Assembly: GCA_949752745.1 (NCBI GenBank)
Contig: OX457027.1
Span: 77,803,214 to 77,867,213 of the forward strand
Source: Protula sp. h YS-2021
Lineage: Eukaryota; Annelida; Polychaeta; Sabellida; Serpulidae
Length of the DNA stretch: 64,000 nucleotides
Reading direction: 5' to 3'
The notes beneath the pieces are model-generated. The model saw only the letters and a program-made list of their open reading frames with translations, did not search any database and was not told where the DNA came from. Below are positions 1-11,600 of the stretch, piece after piece. The number at the start of each line of letters is the position of its first letter. Position 1 is the first letter of the stretch. Both the position numbers and the translations under genes were made by a program.

Positions 1-859
1 GATAGCACTGAAAGTTACCTTTCTCATTATACGATTGAATATCTTCAGTTGCATATACTCGACAAAGTATCAGTCATAATATTGTAACACAAAAGTCATC
101 TGGAACAACACCGCCTATACCGGTAGCGTCGCCACCTTCAAAAGAACATGTATTCCGGAAATGACCATTTCCCTGTTTTCTTAGCCGATGGCAGATATCC
201 CAGGATAGCCCAAACAGGTCATGCGTGGTGAATGCTAAAAACAGGCTTCGGTTGACATAATAATAAACATTTTTAAGCTTTTTTTGCCATTTCGCAAAAA
301 TTAGCGGAAGTATAACAATTTTCTTGAAAAAGTATCTCCTAGAGTTTTCATGACAATGTTCTAAATTTTTGGTGGAAGATAGGGTGCATAAGTGTCTACC
401 TGGGTGGTACTTGATTTGGGCGATTCGCCAAAAATTGACGGAAATTTTAGCGAAAAAAAGTCAGTAAAATCTTAACGAACTCCAGAAAAATAGCCTCATT
501 GTCTTGAACTTATAAATGTGAGTAGCAGTCATTAATACTCACCCGGACATTATTTGTTTTTCTGATTGGTCAAATTTAACGGAAATATTAGCTAACAAGA
601 CTCATCTGCGCTTATATATTTTCTTCCCAAAAGGTATATTAAACGATGAATAGTTCAAAAGATATATGGTCTGGACAAAGACAGTTACAAAAAGTATTTT
701 CTTCGTTTCATGCTTACGCCATGCTTTGTTCGCAACAAACTTGTTACTTTGAGTAAGAAGGGTATTTTAAAAGAAGTGGAAATTCATAAATACGAAGTGT
801 TCCCTACCATGGCAAAGTCACAGCTTGTGGGCTAATTTATATCCACATGTAGAGGTACT
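1..859. other. AT-rich DNA, no gene
   Basis: No exon or gene is recognisable. From about 270 the DNA carries degenerate copies of a motif around GCCAAAAATTGGCGGAAA, which recur irregularly to about 3650 and again near 4480-5600 and 33590-34380. It looks like an old, decayed tandem or dispersed repeat. Confidence 0.5.
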
Positions 860-1095
860 GATGGTCTGTATAACATACAGGGAAGATAGCAATATCGGCC
901 ACTGGACGTGAACCTAACATTAAATCAAGATAGCGGCAGTGCCTATGAGTCGGACAAAAGTCTGGCTGCTTTAGATTGAACGTTGACATCATTTGAGAAA
1001 GTTTTTCCCGTTGCACTGTATCTAGGTTGAAGTCACCACAAATGACAGAAGGGAATTTAATGAGTGGTAATGAATTCAGGAGCTCTCGAACTTAA
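860..1095 (-). pseudogene. Endonuclease/exonuclease/phosphatase (EEP) domain fragment of a transposable element
   Basis: Read on the minus strand, about 70 codons stay open and contain the motifs of the C-terminal half of an EEP-type nuclease: VICGDFNLD (metal-binding Asp/Asn), then PTHRH..LDLMLG, then YTDH, the usual place of the catalytic SDH. These three motifs in this order are typical of endonucleases of non-LTR retrotransposons and of some Helitron/Helentron proteins. The frame is closed by stops on both sides, and the N-terminal half of the domain is missing, so this is a dead fragment. I cannot tell which transposon class it came from. It lies about 40 bp from a Helentron-like tail (1135-1695). 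Confidence 0.55.
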
Positions 1096-1134
1096 TCCCA
1101 GAACAGACGTATAATCTGACGTGGCCTGGACGAA

Positions 1135-1695
1135 CCTGCCTGAAAAAAAAACAAAGTCCAAATTGTGAAAAATCGCCAAAATTGCATTTTTTAAAGAAAT
1201 CGAAAATAACCTGACATTGCACAACTATACTTTATATACTTTCTACCTGTGGGGTTTTATTTGTCTACGATGAACAGTAACAAAGACATAGCCTGGACAA
1301 ACTTGTCCTGAAAAACGACAAAGTCCAAGTCCAAATTTTCAAAAAATCGTTTTGCAAAACTCAAAAAACAACCTGAGGTTGCACAACTACACGTTTCTAC
1401 ATGTAGGGTTTTATTGGTCTACGTTGAAAAGTAGCAAAGATAGAGCCTGGACAAACTTGTCTGAAATACAACAAAGTCTGAATTGTGAAATAATCGCCAA
1501 AATCACATTTTCTGAACAAATCGAAAATAACCTAACTTTGCATAAGTACACGTTATATACTTTCTTGCTTTAAGGTTTTATTAATCTCTGAGGAGTACTG
1601 ACAAAGATACAGCCTGGACAAAGAGGATTGTGGACGGACAGACGGACCTACACGAGGGGTTTCTATACCCCGCCTCGGCTAGGGCGGCGGGGAAT
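1135..1695 (+). mobile_element. Pearl/Helentron-like element tail: tandem units, ACGG microsatellite, hairpin
   Basis: Three to four diverged units of about 170 bp (shared words: AAAATCGCCAAAAT, AACCTGA..TTGCACAACTA, AGCCTGGACAAACTTGTC) are followed at about 1632 by GGACGGACAGACGGAC. The sequence ends in a strong hairpin, ACCCCGCC/GGCGGGG, near 1666-1693. Tandem ~170-bp units, tetranucleotide microsatellite and terminal palindrome together are the known plan of bivalve 'pearl' and Helentron-associated non-autonomous elements. The left end was not found, so the copy may be truncated. Confidence 0.5.
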
Positions 1696-2216
1696 AAAAA
1701 CACGATAAAATCAGTAAAATCTTAACTCACACCAGAGGAATGTCCTTACTGTCTTCAAATTTTAGACAAAGATAGCCATCACTGGCACTTACCTGGCTGT
1801 TACTGTTTATCGTAATTAGCGGAAATATTGGCGAAAAACCAATTTCTGGCCAAAATCTTAACTAACGCCAGTTATATAATCTTGCTTTCTGAAAATTTTG
1901 AATTGGGGAAGCGGACATTCGAGCCTACTTTGCTACTGTTTTTCTCTGTCTCTTTTCCGTGTGATTCGCCAAAAATTGGCCGAAATATTGGCGAAAAGGC
2001 ATTTTTTCGAAAAATCTTACTAAAGCCAGGAAAGTAACCTCATTGCCTTGAAATATTTTGTGATAGTGGCACACATCGCTACCTAACCGGCTATTACTTT
2101 TTGGCAATGCGCCAAAAATTGGCGGAAATATTGGTCAAAACGCAGTTAAAACATATATCCTCCTATGGTATCAATGGAAACATGCACATAGGTGTCCATC
2201 TGGTTATTCCTTTTTT
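1696..2216. repeat. Degenerate tandem repeat with GGCGAAAA motifs
   Basis: Roughly 140-bp units can be followed by eye. Each has a phrase like ATTGGCGGAAATATTGGCG, then AAAATCTTAACTNACNCCAG, then a phrase ending ACCTGGCTATTAC. Copies are strongly diverged. Further copies lie at about 2350-2760 and 3400-3650. No coding sequence was seen. Confidence 0.5.
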
Positions 2217-2350
2217 AGGCTCCAACCCTTCGGAGTGGGGCCTATAGGTTTGGGGTGTCCGTCTGTTTGTCTGTCCGTCCGTCCGTCCGTCCGTCATCGC
2301 TTTATACCCCTATGAATTTGGGGGGCGGTTGGGGCCTGCGTGTGTTTCAC
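2217..2350. mobile_element. Pearl/Helentron-like terminus (hairpin plus TCCG microsatellite), truncated
   Basis: A hairpin (GGCTCCAACCCTTCGGAGTGGGGCC region) is followed by GTCCGTCTGTTTGTCTGTCC and repeated GTCC, then by unrelated repeat DNA. It matches the hairpin-microsatellite end seen in the other elements here, in reverse orientation, without the tandem-unit body. Confidence 0.45.
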
Positions 2351-2782
2351 AAATACTTACTTGTTAGCTAGCCATTGGAAATATTGGCGGTAAAACTTTT
2401 TTTTTTTATTTCGTGAAATCTTGACCAACTCCAGGAAACCTTACTATCTTAAGGGTTTAGGTACCAGGACTCCGTAACTGTTCATTACTTTTTTGGTGAT
2501 TGGCTGAAAATTGGCGGAAATATTGACAACCCCCCCCCCCCCCCCCAAAAAAAAAAAATCAGTAAAATCTGAACTCACACCACAGAAATGGCTTTACTGT
2601 CTTGAAATGTTGGTTAAAGACAGTGGTCATTGGTACTTACATGTTTTTTTTTGTTTTGTTTTTTTTTTTTTTTTTTTTTTTTGCTGTTTTTGCGTAATTA
2701 GGAAAAAATGTGGAAAATATTGGCGAAAAAAATTTGTACTAAAATCGTTACAAACGCTAGGGATATAATGTAGCCTTATTAA

Positions 2783-3345
2783 ATGTCTCCCCCTAAGGGA
2801 GACATATATAGCATTTGGTGTGTCCGTCCTTCTGTCCGCACTGAGTTCTTATGAAATTAATGAGTCGATTTTTCTCAAAACATACATACATATAAGGGTA
2901 CATATCTACATAATGCCCATGTTATTTTTTTTCATTCCTTCAAAAATTCTATTTTTGGCAAATTTTTGAACATTTTTTTTTCACTTTGGCAGGCTAAATC
3001 TCCAAAACAGTTTGTTGGATAAGGCTCAGACGTCGCAACTGCATACTGCAAAGTTTTCCCTTATTTCCGTTGAAAATGTATTTTTGGCGATTTCTTTTTT
3101 TAAATTTCTGATTTCTTAAGTTTTTTTGGCCATACTGTTGCGATATCTCCGAAACAGTTTGTTGGATTAGGCTGAAACATGGCAAGAAGAACCCAGATAA
3201 GGTGCAAATGTTTACTGCGAAGTTTTTCTTCATTTTCTGTAAAAATGTATTTTTTTTTAAATTTTGTTGGGCTCGCCAATATTGTACTTTTAAGCAAGGA
3301 ATTTTTTCCACGTGACTGATTAGGGGGGGGGGGCAGGGGAGACAT
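2783..3345. mobile_element. Complete short pearl/Helentron-like element with ATGTCTCCCC ends
   Basis: The left end starts ATGTCTCCCCCTAAGGGAGA (a hairpin), followed by GTCCGTCCTTCTGTCCG and then two diverged units of about 170 bp. Both units contain ATCTCC(A/G)AAACAGTTTGTTGGAT. The right end, ...CAGGGGAGACAT, is the reverse complement of the left ATGTCTCCCC, so both termini are present. No protein is encoded; open frames here are by chance. Confidence 0.6.
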
Positions 3346-3657
3346 ATCCGCTTTTGTTCCAACAAACAAATTGGCCAGTCTAGTTAAAATGTTGAATTAT
3401 GGAAGCGGAAATTAGTACCTATCTGGCTATAGCTTTTTTGGTGATTCCCCAAAAACATTATTGAAAACGCAACTGGCTCTAGAGATTTAGCCTTAATTTC
3501 TTGAAATTCTGATTAAAGGTAGCATGCTTTGGTACCCACCTGGCTATTACATTTTTCGTGATTCGCCTAAAATTAGTGAAAATATTAGCCCAAAACAATT
3601 TTCATGAAAACGCATCTTCTCCTGGAAACGTCCTGAAATTGAAGGTAGCGGTATATA

Positions 3658-4456
3658 CAGTAAAACCGCCATATAATGAACACTCTCGGGACTGAGCAAA
3701 ATGTTTGCTATATCGATGTGTTCACTAACGGGAGGTTCAATATTTTCTTAAGTCAGAAGGTGATTTTTAGATTCAAATAAAACATGTGTTTATACTTCAC
3801 ACTTTAATAATATAGTATAAGGTTGTCGTACACAGTAAGGTACTCCTCTGTTTACATCTTACAATGTCACTGAAATTAATATGAAATAATTATGTCTACG
3901 CAATTCTTGACCATTGTTCATAATACGTGTAAATCATTTACACAGAGGCACAATTAACCCCAATCATCCGTTACAGCTGTTTATGTAGGCGTCATCACAC
4001 AGTACTCGAGAAACTCATGTCATCGTGAAACCAATGCCATTGCTTTAATTAGGCCTGATCCCCACCGCTACACGTAATGTGTCACTATTTCACCCCCTTT
4101 GTCCTATTGTCCTCAAATACTTGGGAGACGATGAGCACACAACTCGGGTCAAAACGCAGTAAACTTAGCTAATCCCTCCAGTAATATGGGCTACCCTGCA
4201 TATGGGGCAACTTCAGAGGCCAATAATTGTATACATAAAGTGGGAAAATGTACCAGTGAAAATATGTTGTGTTCACTAATTAGAGGTTGTTTGCACTGAC
4301 ATTAGATTATTTGGGACCCCAGCAAGTGTTCACTGTTCAGAGGTGTTCATTAACGAGAAATTGCAGTAGAATACCTGTGGATAAGCTAATGACAATGTTT
4401 AGGACCGAAAAAAACCGTTCATTATATAGAGGTGTTCACTAACGGAGGTTTTACTG
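3658..4456. mobile_element. pogo/Tigger-type MITE with TA target duplication
   Basis: Terminal inverted repeats start CAGTAAAACCGCC...GTTCATTATATAGAGG on one side and end GTTTTACTGTA on the other. Both ends are flanked by TA, the target-site duplication of the Tc1/mariner/pogo superfamily. The words TGTTCACTAACGG and ATATAATGAAC occur in inverted order near both ends. The interior (about 650 bp) has no transposase. CAGTAAAACC ends are typical of Tigger-like elements in many animals. Confidence 0.75.
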
Positions 4457-5644
4457 TATGTCCACTTGGCTATTGCTTTTTTTCTGGCGATTTCCAAAAA
4501 AAATGGCGGATATATTGGCGATAAACCATTTTTGCATTTAAGTCTTGACTGACGCCAGGTACACAGCCTTACTTTTTTAAATCTGAGTTACAGGTTATAC
4601 TTATATGTCATAAATCTTGAGATCAGCATTCTTGAGCTGGGGCATTGCCCATGGACAATCTTGGTTAACCTTTTGATGCATTTGATAGATGTGAATTGCG
4701 TTGGAAGTTGCACGCCGAAAAATGCAAATGACATTATAACAAGGCAAGCCTCGGGCTTAAAACAGTCACGTGGTACAGGTCTGCCAGAAGATCATAAAAT
4801 AAGTACTTTAAAGCTATCCACATAGAAAAGACCACAAACATGGCAATTTATTTGGAATCAGTCGATTCAATTCATCCATGCATTTTTTTTCATGTTAAAC
4901 TTCACTTAATGAAGAGCAACCATTTTCAACATTCTTTCACAATTTTATTGAATTCTAATGGTTTCGTGCACAATAGCAAGCCAAACAATGACCTAGGGGT
5001 ATCATCACAATCTTACAAAATTTGATTTAGGGACGATGTGTGAAAATCAAACAAAAACGATGCCCGTTATATTGTTTGGACATTGTTTTGCACATTATGG
5101 GTGATCTCTTTTGCAACCGATTCTTTATTGTTACAAAAAAATTGCAAAAAATTTACTTGAAATAAAATGAATCGCCAAAACCGCCCGGTGATTTCAAAGG
5201 AAAATTTGGCAATTTTTTTGTCAATTTTTAGTCAGAATTGCTCAAAATATTGACCATAAATAGTGAAATTAAAGAAAACAAAAATGCTACGGCCGATCGA
5301 TTTAAAATTTGACAGGAACATTCTCCGAAGTTCCTGCATCAACCAGGTTTCTGTTTTGTTTAGCGATTTCACCGAAGTATTGGCAAAAAACGGCCACGGT
5401 TCGGAAAAATATATGAAGTGCTACTGTTGCTACTAAATCCAATCTGTTGCTACTAAATTCCGTCTGATTGCGTTAAAATTTGTGGGAATGTTCCCCTGAA
5501 GTTCATCCATCAGACTTGTATTTATTTGACGATTTGTCCAAAATATTGACCAAAAAACAAAAAAAACAAAAAAACGGCCAGTTCTGAAAAATCACCAAAT
5601 ACAACTACTAGAAGCTTTATCTTCCACCAGTGAAAGTTGTGTGG
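4457..5644. other. Non-coding, repeat-derived DNA
   Basis: No gene is seen. From about 5100 the GCCAAAA/ATTGGC-type degenerate repeat recurs in ~170-bp steps (phrases such as AAATTTGACAGGAA and GTTCATCCATCA). Confidence 0.4.
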
Positions 5645-5720
5645 AATTAACGTATGCGGTGGAACGTTCGTTTGAGACGCGGAAGGTCCCGAGTTCAAGC
5701 CTCAGTCACGACCCAGTTTC
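5645..5720 (+). repeat. tRNA-derived SINE head
   Basis: The stretch GCGGTGGAACGTTCGTTTGA followed by GACGCGGAAGGTCCCGAGTTCAAGCC resembles a tRNA with an A-box-like start, an anticodon-arm-like middle and a B box (GAGTTCAAGCC, compare GGTTCGANNCC). It lacks a clean acceptor stem, so a SINE remnant is more likely than a functional tRNA gene. Confidence 0.4.
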
Positions 5721-6121
5721 TCAATGTCTCGCTTGCCAAGTGTTGCACGCTATATTATAGTTTTGACTTCCCCCAGAAGAACTCGATGTGCAAATATAAT
5801 CCTAATAATGTCTTCTTGACGGTTTGCCGAAAATTGGTCAAACTGATGGCGAAAACGGATAAATTTCAGAGAATAAAATAAATGCAGATCTTTTTAAAAA
5901 TTTGGTGGGATTGCATTGAAATTTGACAGGAATGTATATCCAAAGCTCCCGCCCCTCAAACGTTACGAATAACACATACAGTGCTGTTCCTCCTACAGAT
6001 CCGGCCCCATTGCTTTTGATAGCAATTTGATAGCAGTGTTGCCCACGAGGTTTAATACCAAATCTAAATTTTATCAAAATTCGTCAGCCTCTCCTTTCAC
6101 TATTTGTAAAATCTTCACTTT

Positions 6122-6725
6122 CACGGCTGGGCACAATGTCCACGCACATTCTTGAAATGTATAACAAGAGTTTCTTGGAGGTTTCTTTACTGTTAGGCTT
6201 TCTTCGCTTTCACGGCTGGGCACAATGTCCACGCACGTTCTTGAAATGTATAAGAGTTTCTTGGAGGTTTCTTTACTGTTAAGCTTAGTTCGTTTTCACG
6301 GCTGGGCACAATGTCCTCGCACGTTCTTGAAATGTATAAGAGTTTCTTGGAGGTTTCTTTACTGTTAGGCTTTCTTCGCTTTCACGGCTGTGCACAATGT
6401 CCACGCACATTCTTGAAATGTATATCAAGAGTTTCTTGGAGGTTTCTTTACTGTTAGGCTTTCTTCGCTTTCACGGCTGGGCACAATGTCCACGCACGTT
6501 CTTGAAATGTATAAGAGTTTCTTGGAGGTTTCTTTACTGTTAAGCTTAGTTCGTTTTCACGGCTGGGCACAATGTCCTCGCACGTTCTTGAAATGTATAA
6601 GAGTTTCTTGGAGGTTTCTTTACTGTTAAGCTTAGTTCGTTTTCACGGCTGGGCACAATGTCCTCGCACGTTCTTGAAATGTATAACAAGAGTTTCTTGT
6701 GGGTTTCTTTACTGTTAGGCTTAAA
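6122..6725. repeat. 86/89-bp minisatellite, seven units, with a three-unit higher-order period
   Basis: Units begin CACGGCTGGGCACAATGTCC at about 6122, 6211, 6297, 6383, 6472, 6558 and 6644, giving spacings 89, 86, 86, 89, 86, 86. The 89-bp units carry an extra AAC or ATC after GAAATGTATA. A related single copy lies reversed near 33310-33340. No coding function is seen. Confidence 0.85.
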
Positions 6726-8655
6726 GTTTTAAAAAATACTTTGCTGAGCCCAGCTGTCGACTGTTTGCTTACGTTTCGAATTTTACTTGTCACGTGATCC
6801 AGGCTAGTTGCACGTCAACCCTCCCTTCGTATGTCTGTCAAGAGCTACAACGCATTCCATGACAAGTCAAATTACCAAAAATTTAGTGAAGGAATTCCAC
6901 GCGCCATCTTGGATTTTCATCCATTATTTCCTGTTAACACGATGCCGTAAAGACTTCTTCGCCGATCATCACCATTTTTTAAAAAATAAAATAAAGTTTG
7001 TTTGGTTTCGTTTAAAACGGTTGCGGGCGTGTGATTTATGGCACTTTCGCAGTCTGAGTAAAAGAGAGCGGACTCGTCTTTGGCTTGTCACCCTCGAGGG
7101 AGGTGTTGCCATATAGCAGTCACACTTTTTCACGCTTTCAAGCATCCGCAGCCATGAAGCATAGGGAGTAATAACATCAAGTTCCTTCCCCATTAATCCG
7201 TACATAAGTGTATGTATGTCATGTTTGTTTGCCTGTGATTAAGTTATTCGGACTTCGTGGCTGGATGGAAGCAGCCGCGGCGATTCTAGTAGCACGCTCG
7301 CGTCTCGTTTCCGGGTTTGATCTGAATATCTTGCAATACATCCGCTGTTTTTTTTTTTTTTTTTTTCATTTCAGAGGTACTAGGGAAAGATTGAAAAATA
7401 AAATCTAATATTATTGTGTCACTGAGCGTACACACAATGTGTAAACAAGATGTGTGACCGTCTCAGTGGGACGCGTTGAAGCGGTGGCTAGGTACTCTCC
7501 ACGGGGACCTCCTGCTTGGAGCTCCGTGCCTTTAGGTTGTAGTATGTTCTGAGGCTGTGCGTTTGTGTATCAATCCCCATTATAGAAACCGTTGCTGAAA
7601 GCCTATGTATCATTGTATGATACTTGTTGTGACTTAATGTGATACAATGTTTTAATGAAATCAATATGAATGGAGGACAGAAGTGTGGAATAGAGTCTCC
7701 ACCTTAGTTACTAAATAGGCCTCTCTTTTTATTGGTTAGGGACCAGTGGGAGTGTAAGGAATTAGGGTAAGCTTTGAGGCCAGGGTTGAGATAGGGTTGG
7801 TTTACAAACTGGATAATTGGGGTGGATACAAAATTAAGCAGGTAACTTATACTACTCCTTATACAATTATACAACAACTTACACAACGTTCGCTTCTTGC
7901 AAAGCAGGCGCATTTTTGAAGTTAGAGCGTTAATTTAATTATTTTCATAAAGGGAACAAAATAACCCCCCTCCCTCCCTCCCTCAACTGCCACGTGTTTG
8001 AATATTCTCCGGGTTATGACAGGAGCCATGTGACCAAAAATAAATAAATAAATAAACAATAACAAAAAAGTAACGCAATGTCTATTCCCGCATAGTGCCG
8101 AGAATAAAACTTGACACACTGTAATTTGTGCGTCAGCTTTTAATCAGTTAAATCGATACCGCATTATGCACATCTTTATTTGTTAGTTTTATTGAATTCC
8201 ATGGCCCAGTTGGTAGCACATGGAATTTGTAGCCATTGAAAACTGGTGATACTAGGTTCTCCCTTTTTTTCCAACTCTGAATTTATTCTGTTTACAGTAT
8301 TTCCTTCTGGAACTTTTTTCTTGAGAAATTGCTTTGTGAGCAATTTTCTGAAAATTCCGGTGGTAAACGTACGCATTTGTTATAGTCGTGTTCTGTTGCT
8401 ATAAATGTGTGCGAAGTTTTTTTTTCAGATAAACAGTATTTGCTAGAGCATATCTCCAGGCCAGCAGTTTCAGAAGTTGCTGGTATAAGTCATAATTTGA
8501 TATGATTCAAATACAGCGTTCAGTTTTCCAAAATGAGCTAAATTTAAAAAGTAAAAAAAAAATAGAAACGCGAAAGATTTAGCATCATTAGTGATCCTTT
8601 TTCTTATAATCATGCATCTGTGTTGCTAGGTAACGTAGACAACCACTTAGCGACC
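6726..8655. other. Intergenic DNA upstream of the first MARVEL gene
   Basis: No exon was recognised. Poly-T at about 7350 and TAAA repeats at about 8040 are present. Near 8195-8260, GGCCCAGTTGGTAGCAC and a later TAGGTTC resemble a decayed tRNA-like SINE head. The promoter of the gene starting at 8656 should lie at the right end, but no TATA box or other clear core motif was seen. Confidence 0.4.
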
Positions 8656-11600
8656 ATGTCGAGCTACGAGGCTCAAACCACGACGACTACCACCACATCC
8701 TCGGGGATCGGTTTCCATTTCGAGTACTTGAGAACTATACCCGGGATACTGAAAATTGTAGAAATTGTGAGTATATTTGTGTGGTGTTTATTGTATTTTA
8801 AGACAACTAAAGGTAACAGTGTAAAATGTTTAAGAAGCCAGATATTAAGCTTATGTTTTTATTTCCTGGTTGCCAGTATGCCTATAAAGGCAACAGTAGC
8901 ATTTAGGCTTGAGCGCTGTTTGCATTCGCCTTGAAGGCTCGTGCTATCAGTGCAGCAGGTTGCAGGAGGGTTTTCCAGATCAGTCCACCCACTCGTGTCG
9001 TGTTATCATTGTATTTGTAGCCCATATAGGCATCTGACACACGTGTATTAAAATAAATTATACTGGACGCCTGTGGCGTTGGGTCAGTTCTCACATTCAG
9101 ATGGATTTCGGAAGTCCCATTTCAAGCCTTCAGATTGAAATGCATAAAACGATCATTTTAAATATAGCCCAGACCATAAATAAACCCGGGTCATAAAAGA
9201 CCAAATGCAGCGCAGCATCCATCAGTGTTCCATTATAGACAATGATACCACTTAGGTTTGAAACTCTGCTGTTGATCTCTGTTACCGTAGCTAAAAATTA
9301 TAAAATCGTGGCCTGATTGTTTCCTAATTGAGAGCCGTAGTGAGAATGAATGAAGGGGAACTGCTTGAAGTTCAACGACTGAAGTGAGATTCGAAGAAAA
9401 TGTCAATGGATGTTTAGATGTTCAGATATTTAGTGGTCAAAGAACAATAAATGTGGCTGAAAATGATACTTTTCTCATATGAAGCTATGTTAAGGGCCGG
9501 TTTTGGTTGTTTTTGTATAGTTTTTAAGTGGCCAAACCAATCCCTATTGTGCACAGGCACATAATTTGTCAGGAATTTTCCGAAAAGTGGTCAGGTGGAT
9601 AAGATACTGACTAATTTGCTTTGTCCATTTGACGATGTCAATTATAAATGTGTTATTAATTCATCCGTTTACAGCCTGTCAGTAATCTTTCACGCTGATA
9701 ATTTCGTCAATACTTTTCGTCGGTTTGTGTGGCAAATCGAACCTGTCAGTGTATTTCAAGTTCGTCAAAAATTCGCTGTGTTGAGCATTTTTACTGAAGT
9801 CAGCGTGTGTCATTAATTACACATTCCCCATAGCGATCCACGTGATTGCATACGCTTGCCGAGCATGGCATTGTTTTGGTGAATTGCAATCAACCTGAGA
9901 TCATGCCCCTCATTGGTTTTAACTTCTACCGCAGTACGCCAGCGATTACGTTGTTAACGGCCTTTTTCTGGAGTTTATTTTCTGTTCAACATTAATTTAT
10001 CTTGGGAACATTTAGCCGAATTATTCAACCACACTCGGCACGACTGACTGTGAATCAATGTCATTATTAATTGTATTCAACAGGAGAACATTTTCCTGAT
10101 ACATATTGGTTATAATCTTCTGAACTAAACTAGAAGAGCAAATAAAAAAATGTGAAGCGTTACCTACGTTTTTTTCAATTGTTTTTATTAAATTGTACAA
10201 ATGGTTTGCATGGTCTTGCACGAAATGGCACAAAATAGTACGAATTGTCTTTCAGAAGGTACGAGTTGGTAGATGTACGATTTGTCCACATCCCATGAAA
10301 ACTCAGCTACAGACGTCAGAGGACCACGGGCGCAGCTGAACCTTTCTTACAGCCTCCTGTGTGGGGGTGATGGGTGCTTGCGCAGACACGTCTTCCTTTA
10401 CAAGTCGTTGTAGTGTTTGAGTATGCAGATTGTGTATTTCAGGTACTTGGTATTATAGTGGTGATCTGCGCCAGTGTTGAGTGGTGGTTTGCACATCGGT
10501 ACGGCGGTGGATGGGTTCAGTTTGTGGCCATCTCCGCGTTCGTGTCTACCTTGGTTCTGCTTGCTCTCTATGTCCTCGGCCTGAGGTCGAGGTTACCAGA
10601 CTGGATGTCCCTCGTTGTAAGTATTCAGAACTTCTTGTTATCCTCTCCCCCTTCCCCGGAAATCAACTAATTTCAATTTTCTCGTTTACAGGCGCAGCGA
10701 GGAACAATGTACGTGTGATGTTGTACATGTGAGGTCTGGGGATTTGGGCGTGTTCTGTTCTGGGGCATTGTTTCAGGTCGTCAGTGAGTACGATGACCAA
10801 CAGTGTGGCTCATTTGGAAATGCACCACATACGTATATTACAGTTTCCACTTCAGAATGAACCGGCAGCGTTCGCGTTCCTCGGCGTACACACATGATAA
10901 AATAGACAGAAATTTCAAAATGGATGAAACACCCTGAGAGCTGAGTCATATTGGACCCAGATGATTTAGTCATAGGGTTGTACATTTTTCTTTAAGAAAT
11001 TCTTTTATTTCGCAACATTCTGAAAATTACGAAAGACTTTTTTAACACCTGACGCGAACGCTGAACGGGAAAAATGTACCATAATTAACACTGCATTTCA
11101 GATGACTGCGTCCAAGAACTGGAACGGTACAGAAATGCTGGTCATTTGACAGCTGAAAATACTTTCTTTTTTGAGGAGGGGGGGGGGGGGGGAGGGGGGG
11201 GGGGCACTTGCGGATAGTAACATGTATGGAATTTATATTCGTGTAGATTTTAAGCATTCTGGCGTTCGCCAGCTCGTGCGTGCGGTACTGGGGAGGGGTG
11301 CAGCGCTGGGTACACTTCATCAGTATCACGGCCTTCCTGAGTACTCTCGCTTGCCTGGTACTTCACCTGCTAAACCTCATCAGCCGCTTCCCGGGGCCTT
11401 GGCTTCTCATTGTGAGTGCCGATAACCACACCGGAAACGTCTTTGTTGTCGTTTTAAATGCATGTGCCACGAGAGTGCTGTGATGATTCCGTTACCATGG
11501 CAGATTGCATGTTTTTCCCCTGCTGTAAATGTTTGAAATAAGGTCAGAAGGTGATATGTCTTGAATGTCGCCTCTGACCATGAGTTTTCCCGGAAATGTT

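Noticed and set aside
11165..11215. Poly-G tract before the extra exon 2 as a regulatory G-quadruplex
   Set aside because: Long G or C tracts occur at more than ten places in the window, so this one is not distinctive.
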